From Candidatus Omnitrophota bacterium (lineage in GTDB: Bacteria; Omnitrophota; Omnitrophia; Omnitrophales; Aquincolibacteriaceae), in NCBI GenBank assembly GCA_023247055.1, contig JAHFHF010000011.1, positions 11,285 to 58,674 of the forward strand: 47,390 nucleotides of DNA, in the 5' to 3' direction. The number at the start of each line of letters is the position of its first letter. Position 1 is the first letter of the stretch. A program made the translations under genes and the position numbers. Under the pieces are notes generated by a model. The model ran no database searches and had not been told where the DNA came from. It worked only from the letters and a program-made list of their open reading frames with translations. This document shows, one piece after another, positions 25,991-33,910 of the stretch.

Positions 25991-26596
25991 CTATTTTTTC
26001 CGGAAGGCGCCTTCGCAGATAATGTCGCGAACCGGCTTACGCCCCGTAGGAACTTCACGGCTGCGTAAATTCTCGGGCAAATCAGACGGATCTCCAGGGC
26101 GTCCGGCGGCAAACATGGCGGCCACCGCATAATCGTCAGGCACCTTCAATACCACCCGGGCTTTTTCATAATCAAAACCCTGCATGCCGTGCACCACAAG
26201 CCCCATCGAGGAGCCCTGCAAAGCAAGATTTTCAAACGCATTCCCGCAGTCAAATAAGTGCACGGGGTTGGGCTGGCCGGTTTTATTAAAAACTTTATGC
26301 GCCACAATCACCACAAGAAGCGCGGCGTTCTTGCACCAGGCACGGTTGCCTTCCACCAGCAGGTCGAAAAAAACAGGCCATGACGGCGTGTCACGACGTG
26401 CATATAAAAAAAGCCATTCCTGTTCGTTATAGGTTGAAGGCGCCCAGCGCGCGGCCTCGAAAAGCATAAAAAAATCCTGTTCCGTCAAATCCTCTCCGCT
26501 CATCGCACGCGGCGACCATCGCTCAAGAAAAAGAGGTTCGATGGGATAATCGGCCCTGCGGTAATCTTCGATCCTTATCTTTTTTTCTGTTTTCAT
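25991..26596 (-). CDS. Nitroreductase-family flavoprotein
   Basis: The protein has 201 residues. It has the FMN-binding nitroreductase pattern: RWSPRAMSGEDL near residue 26, FEAARWAPSTYNEQEW near 47 and a central FDCGNAFENLALQGSSMGLVVH. It ends with PENLRSREVPTGRKPVRDII. The family reduces nitroaromatics, quinones or flavins with NAD(P)H; the substrate here is unknown. It is cytoplasmic. The next gene upstream is only about ten bases away, so the two are likely cotranscribed. Confidence 0.88.
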   Translation of the reverse strand: MKTEKKIRIEDYRRADYPIEPLFLERWSPRAMSGEDLTEQDFFMLFEAARWAPSTYNEQEWLFLYARRDTPSWPVFFDLLVEGNRAWCKNAALLVVIVAHKVFNKTGQPNPVHLFDCGNAFENLALQGSSMGLVVHGMQGFDYEKARVVLKVPDDYAVAAMFAAGRPGDPSDLPENLRSREVPTGRKPVRDIICEGAFRKK

Positions 26597-26606
26597 AAGG
26601 CAATCT

Positions 26607-26804
26607 CTAATTTTTTGCTCTCGCAGCGCTAAACATCCAGACGGCCAAAAGAAGCGTGATGACAGCGGCTATGGCACTCACCCAAAGGGGAATCTGCGTT
26701 GTTCCGCCGGCTACGATAGTCACATGTTTAAAAAACCGCACCGCTTGAACCACTGCCAAAAAGGCAAAAAAAACACCCGCTGTTTTAAGCGCCGTATTTT
26801 TCAT
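26607..26804 (-). CDS. Small two-helix membrane protein
   Basis: The protein has 65 residues from the ATG at 26804, which has a perfect site (AAAGGAGGAAAGAA); a longer start at 26828 is less likely. One membrane helix is near the N-terminus (TAGVFFAFLAVVQAVRFF) and a second near the C-terminus (LWVSAIAAVITLLLAVWMF). The loop between holds GGTTQIP. No family is recognised. It lies ten bases before the nitroreductase gene. Confidence 0.65.
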   Translation of the reverse strand: MKNTALKTAGVFFAFLAVVQAVRFFKHVTIVAGGTTQIPLWVSAIAAVITLLLAVWMFSAARAKN

Positions 26805-26903
26805 TTCTTTCCTCCTTTTGTCTTTCATACTTTATCAGGTTCTCAATCGCAGGCCTATAGGGCCAACCCTGAAAAGCAACAGCTTATCATTCTCAGAAAG
26901 GAG

Positions 26904-28457
26904 TTAATGTTCGCGCAAGGTAAGACGAAGTTTAATTTTTCGAAGAACACTCATAACAAATTCTTTTTCTCGCGCGTCCAAAATAACGACAAAACTCAAA
27001 AAAACATAGACCGCCGCTAAAAAACCAAGGCCGGTTATTATCAACAAAAGCGAAATGGCAGTTAAAGGCGGCGCCCAGACGCTCAGAAATAAAAAAATAG
27101 TTCCCCAAAGCCCCGCGGCCAGAAGCGCAGGGGCCGCGAAACTCTTCAGCCAAAGTTCCCGCCATGAAAACTTGGCAATTTTGCAGGCATAATAGGACCC
27201 GAACCCAAGCGCCGCAAGATTGAGAGCCGCATCCAGGCTGATGACAGTCAAAAGACCTGCCTGAAATTCTTTTATGGCTGCATAAGAAATCCCCAGCAAA
27301 AGAACGGTGTACCCTAAATTGATCGCACAGGAAACTTCCATTTTTGCATAAGCGTTATAAATGGAACTGGTAATCCGAAAGGGCAAAACGACTATCATCG
27401 CGGCGACATGCAGCGCCATGATGGGAGCGGCCGCCAAAAATTCCGGGCCCACCCACAGGGCAAGAATCTGGACGGAGAAAATAATTAAAAAAAAGCCCAT
27501 TGGGCTTAGCGCCAAAGTGACGAATTTGACATACCCGAAAAAAAGTTCTTTCAGCCGGCCGCTGTCATTTTGTGCAGCCAGCGCTGTTACCGTAGGCGTC
27601 AAGGTCCAGGCCGAATCCTGAAAAATCCTGCGAAGCGTGGTTGAAAACTTTACTCCGACTGCGTAAAGTGCGTTGGCTGCCGTTCCCAAGAGAATATTGA
27701 TCATAATCTGGATCAACGCCTGACACAAAAAAACATTAAAATTACTGAAGGCCGTATAAAAACTGAAGGCGAAAATTTCTTTTGCTTTGCGGTCGGGCTG
27801 TGAGCCTGCAAAACGGGGATCCGGCGGCATGACTTTGCGGTAGCTCAGGTAAACAAAATAATTTTGCAGTGCGATAACCCAAAAATAAATCCAACCGTAG
27901 GTCGTCAACGAAAGCCAGCGCTCTGAAAGCAGGCTGAAGGCTGTAAAAAGACAGAGGGCTCTGAAGAGCAAGGCTGCGGAATAAGAAATGTTGATTAAAT
28001 CAAAGCGCTGGTTAGCGTATAGCACAGACCAGTATGGAATGCTCAAGAGGGTCATGGTAAATGAAGCCGTCATGAGGCCAAAGAGACCCTGCGCCGGATG
28101 AACTAAATGAACGGGAATACGCAAAAACTGCGGCACATAAATACTGATACCCGTGCCCACGCTCAGCATCAGCAGCGCCAGCACGAAAAGAATGCGCCGC
28201 CCTGCAATCAAGTTTTCCATAAATTCCATGGTTTTTCCTTGAAAAAGGCAAAAAGTAAGATTGCGTGAAAGCGCAGTTCGCACACTCATGCTGGCCACTT
28301 CGATCACGGCGATCACGGATTCCGTCAAGACCGTAATGCCAAAAGCAGCGGCGCCCAGCTTATGAATCAAAAAAGGTATAAGAAAAATGCCCAGCAGCGC
28401 TCCCAGTCCCTTGCCGGCATAGCCGGTGACCAGATTAAGAAGAATTTGTCTTCGCAT
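26904..28457 (-). CDS. Polysaccharide flippase-like membrane protein (MOP/Wzx type)
   Basis: The protein has 517 residues with about 12-14 hydrophobic segments along the whole length. The start GYAGKGLGALLGIFLIPFLI is typical of the polysaccharide/lipid-linked sugar exporters of the MOP superfamily. It probably moves a lipid-linked glycan or repeat unit across the inner membrane. The start codon overlaps the end of the upstream glycerophosphotransferase-like gene by 23 bases, suggesting translational coupling and a common pathway in envelope glycan synthesis. An AGGA site precedes the ATG. Confidence 0.8.
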   Translation of the reverse strand: MRRQILLNLVTGYAGKGLGALLGIFLIPFLIHKLGAAAFGITVLTESVIAVIEVASMSVRTALSRNLTFCLFQGKTMEFMENLIAGRRILFVLALLMLSVGTGISIYVPQFLRIPVHLVHPAQGLFGLMTASFTMTLLSIPYWSVLYANQRFDLINISYSAALLFRALCLFTAFSLLSERWLSLTTYGWIYFWVIALQNYFVYLSYRKVMPPDPRFAGSQPDRKAKEIFAFSFYTAFSNFNVFLCQALIQIMINILLGTAANALYAVGVKFSTTLRRIFQDSAWTLTPTVTALAAQNDSGRLKELFFGYVKFVTLALSPMGFFLIIFSVQILALWVGPEFLAAAPIMALHVAAMIVVLPFRITSSIYNAYAKMEVSCAINLGYTVLLLGISYAAIKEFQAGLLTVISLDAALNLAALGFGSYYACKIAKFSWRELWLKSFAAPALLAAGLWGTIFLFLSVWAPPLTAISLLLIITGLGFLAAVYVFLSFVVILDAREKEFVMSVLRKIKLRLTLREH

Positions 28458-29448
28458 GAGCGTCCTGTGCTGTACTATTGGGGGAAAAATTAATTTCTAA
28501 TTCGTCGAGACACGCCCTTATTCTTTCTTGTGTTAACTGCCGGTCAAAATTAGAAGGATAAAACATTTTAAGCGCCGCCTCCGAAGGTTTCGATTGTTCC
28601 AGCAGGCGGCGGTTAAACTGGAATCCATACGTTATTTTGATGCTCTCCTCAAGCACCTCATCAAAAAAAGGCTGCCTTATATTTCTTTGAACGCGAAACC
28701 AGCCCCATCCTTTTAAAGGATTAGCGCCCATCCTGCCGCGTAAAAAAAGAACCGGCTTACGCTGAAACCAGAACGCGGTACAGACCGAACTAATGCCGCC
28801 CGCCACGTTCCAGCGGCAAAAAGCCATGGCTTCCAAAAGATCTTCCTGCGAATTGAGCCAAGTCAGATTTTTTCTCTTGAGACAAACGTCGAAAAAAATT
28901 CTTTGAATTTCCGCCGGCGTTTCGGGATGAATCGTTACATATCCGTGCAAGCTGGGATCAAGATTCTCAAGAATCATTTTTAGGTTTGCATAATGATTCC
29001 AATTCCGGTAATAAGTCGAAGAAAACAGCACCGCATTCGGCTGCACCGGCCAGTTAGGAATTTCAAAAAAAGTAGTGTGACCCACACGTTTGATTTTGTC
29101 CGGATGAACGCCAAACTGTCTGTAATCCGCTTCTTCAGGGAAGCCCCCGGCCAGACAAAAATCGATAAAATGGTTAATGCATCCAGCGCGGCGCTCGTTA
29201 GTCCAGGGCCCAAAACGCAGCCCATGCCGCGCGAGTACTTGCCGGCCTTTGAGCAAAGGGTGCAGATCGTAATAAATATCATTGAAAAACCACACGGCAT
29301 TGCCGCTATCGCGTGCCAATAGCGCTTGAGGAAAATGCGTTTCTTCCACGGTGCATGGATAGATAACGTAGTCTCCGCCTGTCATTTTCTGCAAAAACCG
29401 TTGATGGATCTTCTGGTGCGGTAGACCAACAAAAAAAAGGGCAAGCAT
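28435..29448 (-). CDS. GT-B-like glycosyl/CDP-glycerol glycerophosphotransferase-like protein
   Basis: The protein has 337 residues from the ATG at 29448, which has GAGG six bases upstream; the in-frame TTG at 29484 is not preferred. Features include VLFSSTYYRNWNHYANLKMI near the middle, then HGYVTIHPETP and, later, CRWNVAGGISSVCTAFWFQR. Strand-loop patterns like these occur in TagB/TagF-like transferases, where the two His-containing loops bind the nucleotide donor. The coupling to a flippase supports an envelope-polymer role. Family assignment is tentative; it could also be another GT-B enzyme. It has no signal peptide. Confidence 0.6.
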   Translation of the reverse strand: MLALFFVGLPHQKIHQRFLQKMTGGDYVIYPCTVEETHFPQALLARDSGNAVWFFNDIYYDLHPLLKGRQVLARHGLRFGPWTNERRAGCINHFIDFCLAGGFPEEADYRQFGVHPDKIKRVGHTTFFEIPNWPVQPNAVLFSSTYYRNWNHYANLKMILENLDPSLHGYVTIHPETPAEIQRIFFDVCLKRKNLTWLNSQEDLLEAMAFCRWNVAGGISSVCTAFWFQRKPVLFLRGRMGANPLKGWGWFRVQRNIRQPFFDEVLEESIKITYGFQFNRRLLEQSKPSEAALKMFYPSNFDRQLTQERIRACLDELEINFSPNSTAQDAHAKTNSS

Positions 29449-29484
29449 CGCGCGCCTCGTTTCCCAGACCCGGCTGTTAGGCAA

Positions 29485-29640
29485 ATTCCCATGAGGCCTT
29501 ACGGTGGTATGAGACTCAAGAAATATGCCAAGAAAAAGAAACGCGAATAGTTTGCTCTAACCGCTTTATTTTGTGAGAGTTACACAATTTTAAAGCCGGG
29601 CTGAACTATTCGCCCAGGCTGCATCATTGTCCGAAATGCC
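29485..29640. other. Gene-free stretch
   Basis: I see no gene in 29485-29991. Besides the repeat copy at 29841 and hairpins near 29627-29702, the sequence looks like ordinary spacer. Confidence 0.35.
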
Positions 29641-29669
29641 GGACACTGCCAAAGTAAAAAGCAAAAATA

Positions 29670-29702
29670 AAAAATCCGCCAAGCACTAAGCCCTGGCGGA
29701 TG
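29670..29702 (-). terminator. Minus-strand intrinsic terminator
   Basis: On the minus strand the arms ATCCGCCA and TGGCGGAT are followed by TTTTTATTTTT. It ends transcription from the secreted-protein gene upstream (ends 29992), about 290 bases beyond its stop. Confidence 0.6.
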
Positions 29703-29840
29703 TATTTCCTGATACCCTAATTGGTGAAAATCTCTGGCAGACACTGTTCGGTGCCTGTTGTCGATGCTCAGCTCCCTCTCTGCTTATTGCCTGCCTCTAA
29801 AAAGGCATTTGGTACTTTCTGTGCAGTATCGTTTTGGATT

Positions 29841-29886
29841 TTGTCATTGCGAAGCAGCATTCCACTGAAGCTGAAGCAATCTCAGA
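29841..29886. repeat. Repeat family B (single arm)
   Basis: TTGTCATTGCGAAGCAGC continues to CTGAAGCAATCTC. It is a near copy of the repeats at 30651 and 34914 and lies beyond the 3' end of the secreted-protein gene 29992-30636. Confidence 0.85.
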
Positions 29887-29991
29887 ATCAAAGATTTATA
29901 CACGAAACTTACCCCCTCCTCACTAGACCTGGCCGGTCACGATACCAATTATCCGAAAGAATCTCTGTCTTTGTAATCTTTACTTTTGGAT

Positions 29992-30636
29992 TCATCTTAA
30001 ATGATTCTCAGCCACACCGATCACAAAAAGAACCGCGTAATCTTTTTTGTGACATCCCTCGATGACCGGCAATGAAACTCCAGGCGCCAACGGAAAGGCT
30101 GCTTTTTCTACCTTGTCCGGCGCACAATCCGTATCGTTTACCGCCGGTGTATAGCGGGCCGCTCGACAAGGCAGGTGCGTCACATCATAAAGCTTCGCGC
30201 CATGATCGAGTTGCCAGGGCTGCGAACCGTTTTCGTCCATAGCGCCCACAGTAAGCACGCTCGTGACTTCGCGCCCACCGGTCACTACATATTTGCCGGG
30301 GGGCAGCGGAAAGGTTGGCTTCTCCATAAGCAAGCCATGTTCCTCAAGCCACCAATCTTTTTTGTCAAAGGCCCATTGTGCGGGGGCAACACCGACAGCT
30401 TTTAAGATCTCGTAATTTTCCAACCTGCATCCCCGCGGCCCTGGATCGTGACGCCACAGTCCCCACAATTGCGCATCATTCCCAGAGTTTGCGCCCGCAT
30501 CGCCCAACGCAACGATGTATTGAACAGGAATATGCTTAAATTTTATCTGACCGTCTGCATAGGCCGCTTGTATTAAGACAGTTATCATCATGACCATCGC
30601 TAAAAGCGAACAGCTAAAACTTTGATTTGTTCTCAC
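29992..30636 (-). CDS. Conserved periplasmic protein of unknown function
   Basis: The protein has 214 residues from a GTG with AAGGAATCAT upstream. A signal peptide (SCSLLAMVMMITVLIQAAYA) precedes a mature domain with GDAGANSGNDAQLWGLWRHD, PGPRGCRLENY, WWLEEHGLLMEKP.FPLPPG and YDVTHLPCRAARYTP. These Trp- and Pro-rich conserved blocks look like a family of unknown function found in several bacteria; I cannot name it. Three conserved cysteines (in RGCR, LPCRA and TDCAP) plus EGCHKK could form disulfides in the periplasm. Confidence 0.7.
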   Translation of the reverse strand: MRTNQSFSCSLLAMVMMITVLIQAAYADGQIKFKHIPVQYIVALGDAGANSGNDAQLWGLWRHDPGPRGCRLENYEILKAVGVAPAQWAFDKKDWWLEEHGLLMEKPTFPLPPGKYVVTGGREVTSVLTVGAMDENGSQPWQLDHGAKLYDVTHLPCRAARYTPAVNDTDCAPDKVEKAAFPLAPGVSLPVIEGCHKKDYAVLFVIGVAENHLR

Positions 30637-30650
30637 ATGATTCCTTCTTG

Positions 30651-30704
30651 GGCTTTGTCATTGCGAAGCAACATTCCACTGAAGCTGAAGCAATCTCAAG
30701 ACCG
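30651..30704. repeat. Repeat family B (54 bases identical to 34914)
   Basis: From GGCTTTGTCATTGCG to CAATCTCAAGACCG the sequence is identical to 34914-34967. It lies between two secreted-protein genes. Confidence 0.9.
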
Positions 30705-30740
30705 AAGCGCTTTATTGCAGCGAAGCTTACCCTTCCCCAC

Positions 30741-30757
30741 CGGACGGCGCCCGATTA
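30741..30757. repeat. Stop-codon hairpin element, family C (copy 1)
   Basis: On the minus strand the stop codon TAA of the Cache gene runs straight into TCGGGCGCCGTCCG, a short hairpin. The same arrangement occurs at 31682-31700 and 32154-32170. Confidence 0.75.
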
Positions 30758-31642
30758 TCCTAAATAGACGCCTGAGCCAACCAAGAAAGTTTCACCGTTC
30801 ACATTCGCACGATGCACATAGGAATATTTTTTTGACGGCGTGGTTTCATGGGGCTTGGGCCACCAGTACTCGATCCAGCCGGATTCTTTTTCTTTAATCA
30901 ATGCCAGCATCTCTTGAACCACCGGCTTGCCTTTTTCGTCTTGCAAGCCCATGATATTTTTTTCGATCTGCGCGGGATCGGCGTCAACATGCTGCACGCC
31001 CTTTTCATCCAGCACGAAAATATAAACGTCTTTATATTGAAATTGGCTCGTCTTGTCATTGAGCGTCTTAAAAGCGGCCGTCCCCTGTTGTTCCAGAAGC
31101 TGTACGGCACTCATGACCGTGTCCTCTACAAACATTTTATCGGTGGGCAAATCGTATAAACCGCAGCCGACAAGATATTCTTTTCCGGACGGAGCTTTCA
31201 CGCTTTTGACAAAAGAGGATTTCCAGGCAATCGCTCCCGAAGGAGGGCGGTTCCATTGATAATGCGCCCAGGTTTCGCCGCTCGGGTGTTGATGGACGAG
31301 ATTAATGTAATCACGGACAAGGGGTTTTCCGCCTTTATCTTTGAAGTCAATAATGTTCTGTCCTTCAATCGCCGGCTGGGGGGCATTGACATGCACCTGC
31401 CCCTGGGGGTCTTCCACAAAAATATAAATTTCATCATGCAGCCATTTGCTGCCCGGCTTGCGAAATTCAGGGAAAGCGTCCTCTCCTTGGGTTTCAACCA
31501 AGGCGGCTGCTTCGCGGACTAACTTCACAACGTCCCGGACTTGTGCATGCTCTCCAACAGGTTCACAAAAAACCTTAGGGGACAGGCCCGCACTCATGAG
31601 CAAAATCAAAATCATCCCCATCCCCAGCTTATTCTTTTGCAT
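30755..31642 (-). CDS. Exported tandem Cache-domain protein
   Basis: The protein has 295 residues with an AAGGAG site. A signal peptide (LGMGMILILLMSAGLSPKVF) precedes two similar units. Unit 1 (about 35-160) has DEIYIFVEDPQGQVHVNAPQ and GKPLVRDYINLV. Unit 2 (about 165-295) has KDVYIFVLDEKGVQHVDADP and GKPVVQEMLALI. Each ends with a FLVG/YLVG strand (KEYLVGCGLYD and ETFLVGSGVYLG). This is the Cache_2 ligand-sensing fold, usually extracytoplasmic in chemoreceptors or kinases. Here no membrane helix or output domain follows, so the protein is a free periplasmic sensor or binding protein. The stop codon is part of a family C hairpin. Confidence 0.8.
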   Translation of the reverse strand: MQKNKLGMGMILILLMSAGLSPKVFCEPVGEHAQVRDVVKLVREAAALVETQGEDAFPEFRKPGSKWLHDEIYIFVEDPQGQVHVNAPQPAIEGQNIIDFKDKGGKPLVRDYINLVHQHPSGETWAHYQWNRPPSGAIAWKSSFVKSVKAPSGKEYLVGCGLYDLPTDKMFVEDTVMSAVQLLEQQGTAAFKTLNDKTSQFQYKDVYIFVLDEKGVQHVDADPAQIEKNIMGLQDEKGKPVVQEMLALIKEKESGWIEYWWPKPHETTPSKKYSYVHRANVNGETFLVGSGVYLG

Positions 31643-31681
31643 TTTTTCTCCTTGAGATTGCTGATCGCGTTGGTTTTTTTC

Positions 31682-31700
31682 GGGGAGCGGCGTCCGGTTA
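31682..31700. repeat. Stop-codon hairpin element, family C (copy 2)
   Basis: The minus-strand TAA of the DUF3147-like gene is followed directly by CCGGACGCCGCTCC, matching the sequence after the stops at 30755 and 32168. Confidence 0.75.
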
Positions 31701-32033
31701 TCTGGCTTTGAAAAAACTATGATGAATAAAGTAGGCGATGCCCAACAGAATGAGTGCCGAAATTATGGTCGCGGGGAAATTCATCTTGAGCCACTTATTC
31801 AAAACAAAAGGAATAAAAAATACCAGCGATAAAGGTACAGCCGCCAAGATGGATATCGCATATTGATTGAGTTTATCCATATTCCGGAATTGCGCGTAAG
31901 AAAACACCAGACTGAGCAGCGAAGACAGCGGCAAAGCGATAATGAAACCTGCCAGCCCTGGCTTTTTTCCAGCCAACCACGCTGCATAGGAAATTAAAAT
32001 TGCGGAAATGAGAACTTTAAGCGCAAAAACCAT
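31698..32033 (-). CDS. Small integral membrane protein, DUF3147-like
   Basis: The protein has 111 residues with four hydrophobic helices: ALKVLISAILISYAAWLAG, then LAGFIIALPLSSLLSLVFSY, a long third helix, and TIISALILLGIAYFIHHSFF. This small four-helix layout with a short KKPG loop resembles DUF3147 proteins, which have no known role. No ribosome site stands out. The stop codon is supplied by a family C repeat. Confidence 0.65.
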   Translation of the reverse strand: MVFALKVLISAILISYAAWLAGKKPGLAGFIIALPLSSLLSLVFSYAQFRNMDKLNQYAISILAAVPLSLVFFIPFVLNKWLKMNFPATIISALILLGIAYFIHHSFFKAR

Positions 32034-32153
32034 AACTGAGATTATACAACCTTTTCACAACGATCAAAGCGGCAATGACAAGCACCGGACAAGCGTCTGC
32101 GGACTAACCAATGACTGTCCCCGCTAACCCTTCCGATTGCTAACGTCTCCCTG

Positions 32154-32170
32154 AGGACGGCGTCCCGTTA
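32154..32170. repeat. Stop-codon hairpin element, family C (copy 3)
   Basis: The minus-strand TAA of the VOC-protein gene is followed directly by CGGGACGCCGTCCTC, a GGAC / GTCC hairpin. GTCTCCCT lies outside it, as it does at 34781. Confidence 0.75.
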
Positions 32171-32665
32171 ACGCCGGGCTGCCTCGATTTTGGCGATGTC
32201 AATCTTGACCATCTGCATCATCGCTTCCATTGCACGCTTTGCGGATGCGGTGTCAGGGTCCGTGATCGCCTCGATTAACACCCGCGGCACGATCTGCCAG
32301 CTTAACCCAAATTTATCCTTGCACCAACTGCAGGCGACCTCTTGTCCACCGTTCTTCACGATCGCATTCCAGTAGCGGTCGGTTTCCTCCTGCGTGTCCG
32401 TGAACACCTGAAACGAGACTGCATTCGTAAACGGGACATTGGGGCCGCCGTTCAGTCCGACGAAGGGCTGGCCGAGCACCGTAAACTCGACCGTCAACAC
32501 ATCGCCGGCCTTGCCGTTATGATAATCAGTCGGTGACTTGTGCACCGCCGTGACGCGGCTATTGGGGAAAGTCTCGGCATAGAATTTCGCGGCTTCTTCG
32601 GCATTTTTGTCGAACCAGAGGCACGTCGCAATATTGATTTTTTTGATTTCGGTTGAGGTTGTCAT
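32168..32665 (-). CDS. VOC-superfamily protein (PhnB-like)
   Basis: The protein has 165 residues with a CGGAG site before the ATG. It shows the PhnB/3-demethylubiquinone-methyltransferase-like pattern: CLWFDKNAEEAAKFYAETFP near residue 14, DVLTVEFTVLGQPFVGLNGG near 55, and EVACSWCKDKFGLSWQIVP near 110. The fold is a paired beta-alpha-beta module; the name as methyltransferase is historical and enzymatic function is unknown. It is cytoplasmic. Confidence 0.85.
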   Translation of the reverse strand: MTTSTEIKKINIATCLWFDKNAEEAAKFYAETFPNSRVTAVHKSPTDYHNGKAGDVLTVEFTVLGQPFVGLNGGPNVPFTNAVSFQVFTDTQEETDRYWNAIVKNGGQEVACSWCKDKFGLSWQIVPRVLIEAITDPDTASAKRAMEAMMQMVKIDIAKIEAARR

Positions 32666-32748
32666 GTGCTTTCTCCGTTTTTGTTCATCTTCAGTCTCGG
32701 ATCATCGTTTATGCCTGTCCCCTCAATGGGTGCCTGGCACCGTCTGTG

Positions 32749-33321
32749 TTAACTTCCCTGTCCCTTTCTTCCTGCAGGGCAGCCGGCGAGATGGTCATTC
32801 ACAAGACCGGTCGCCTGCATATGAGCGTAGATTACGGTAGAGCCCACAAACTTAAACCCTCTCTTCTTCAGATCAGCGCTTAACGCATCAGACTCAGGCG
32901 AAGTGGAAGGCAGCTGGTGGAGGGATTTCCAGCGGTTCCGCTTGGGCTTGCCGCCGACAAAACGCCATATGTAATTTGAAAAACCACCGAACTCTTTTTG
33001 GACCTCAAGAAAACAGCGCGCATTACTGATCGCCGCATTAATCTTAAGTTTATTACGTACAATGCCAGGATTCTTAAGAAGCTCTCGGATCTCCGCCGTG
33101 CCAAACTTCGCAACTTTGGCTGCGTTAAAATGAGCAAATGCCTTTTTATAATTCGCACGTTTATTAAATACGATGCGCCAGCTCAACCCCGCCTGAGCAC
33201 TCTCAAGCACCAGAAACTCGAAGTGTATCCGGTCATCATAAACAGGCGTACCCCATTCCTCATCATGATACCGAATCATCGCCGGATCCTCTCCCGGCCA
33301 TTCACATCGTCTTTGAACCAT
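32749..33321 (-). CDS. tag: DNA-3-methyladenine glycosylase I
   Basis: The protein has 190 residues. It removes 3-methyladenine from alkylated DNA in base-excision repair. The zinc site fits Tag: Cys6 and His19 near the N-terminus (RRCEWPG, YHDEEWG) and the HLAGC pair His177/Cys181 at the C-terminus. The active-site region LESAQAGLSWRIVFNKR contains the conserved Glu40 and Trp48. The end GRKGQGS is encoded by sequence close to a GGGACAGGG-type repeat, so the tail may be altered. It is cytoplasmic. Confidence 0.93.
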   Translation of the reverse strand: MVQRRCEWPGEDPAMIRYHDEEWGTPVYDDRIHFEFLVLESAQAGLSWRIVFNKRANYKKAFAHFNAAKVAKFGTAEIRELLKNPGIVRNKLKINAAISNARCFLEVQKEFGGFSNYIWRFVGGKPKRNRWKSLHQLPSTSPESDALSADLKKRGFKFVGSTVIYAHMQATGLVNDHLAGCPAGRKGQGS

Positions 33322-33362
33322 TTATGAACCCGTCACTCCCGGCACCTTTATCTTCTAGTCAC

Positions 33363-33800
33363 CTATTTAAGGTTCTGCTTTTCCCAGGCGTCAATGGATC
33401 GCAGAGAGTCTTTAATGATTTTCTTGGGGTTCTTTTTGATTTGATTAAAACGCTCGCGCGGCATGTCGGCGGCCGGATAGTGCGTACCGCTCCACAGAAT
33501 CAGTTCAACGACTAAAGGAAGAAGTTCCTTGCCCTTTTGCGTCAAGTAATAAAGTTTTTTTGTCTTATGATCGGGGTGCTGGCGGCTTTGAATGATGTCG
33601 AGACAGACCAGGCCCTTGAGACGGTCAGACAGGATATTGGTCGCAATGCCCTCCGGCCCGGCCAAAAACTCATGGTACTCATGCTTCCCCATCAGGAGCA
33701 TGTCGCGAATGACCAGCAGTGTCCAGCGGTCGCCGAGGATGTCCAGCCCATTGGCAATCGGACAGCAGGAACGGCATTCGCCTTTTTTTGAAATTTTCAT
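33363..33800 (-). CDS. HxlR-family winged-helix regulator
   Basis: The protein has 145 residues from the ATG at 33800; a longer start at 33887 would include 29 extra residues read from operator DNA and is rejected. The HxlR domain shows GECRSCCPIANGLDILGDRW at the start, TLLVIRDMLLMGKHEYHEF near the recognition helix, and LSDRLKGLVCLDIIQSRQHP. Cysteines near the start could sense redox or electrophiles, as in some family members. The divergent gene at 33911 and two matching inverted repeats between them point to autoregulation and control of that neighbour. Confidence 0.88.
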   Translation of the reverse strand: MKISKKGECRSCCPIANGLDILGDRWTLLVIRDMLLMGKHEYHEFLAGPEGIATNILSDRLKGLVCLDIIQSRQHPDHKTKKLYYLTQKGKELLPLVVELILWSGTHYPAADMPRERFNQIKKNPKKIIKDSLRSIDAWEKQNLK

Positions 33801-33835
33801 GCCGCAGTATAGCAAAAACAGGTAAAAAAATAAAC

Positions 33836-33852
33836 ACTTGCTTTTTGCAACC
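33836..33852. promoter_or_regulatory. Likely HxlR operator 1
   Basis: ACTTGC, five bases, GCAA forms an inverted repeat that overlaps a possible -35 box (TTGCTT) of the divergent + gene, whose -10 would be TAGAAT at 33860. Its centre is 37 bases from that of the second operator. Confidence 0.55.
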
Positions 33853-33872
33853 GTCTTGGTAGAATCTAAATC

Positions 33873-33889
33873 ACTTGCGATTTGCAAGT
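33873..33889. promoter_or_regulatory. Likely HxlR operator 2
   Basis: ACTTGC, five bases, GCAAGT is a perfect 6-bp inverted repeat. It lies at or just after the expected transcription start of the + gene, so binding there would block it. Confidence 0.6.
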
Positions 33890-33910
33890 ATTTAACCCAA
33901 GGAGTTGTTT

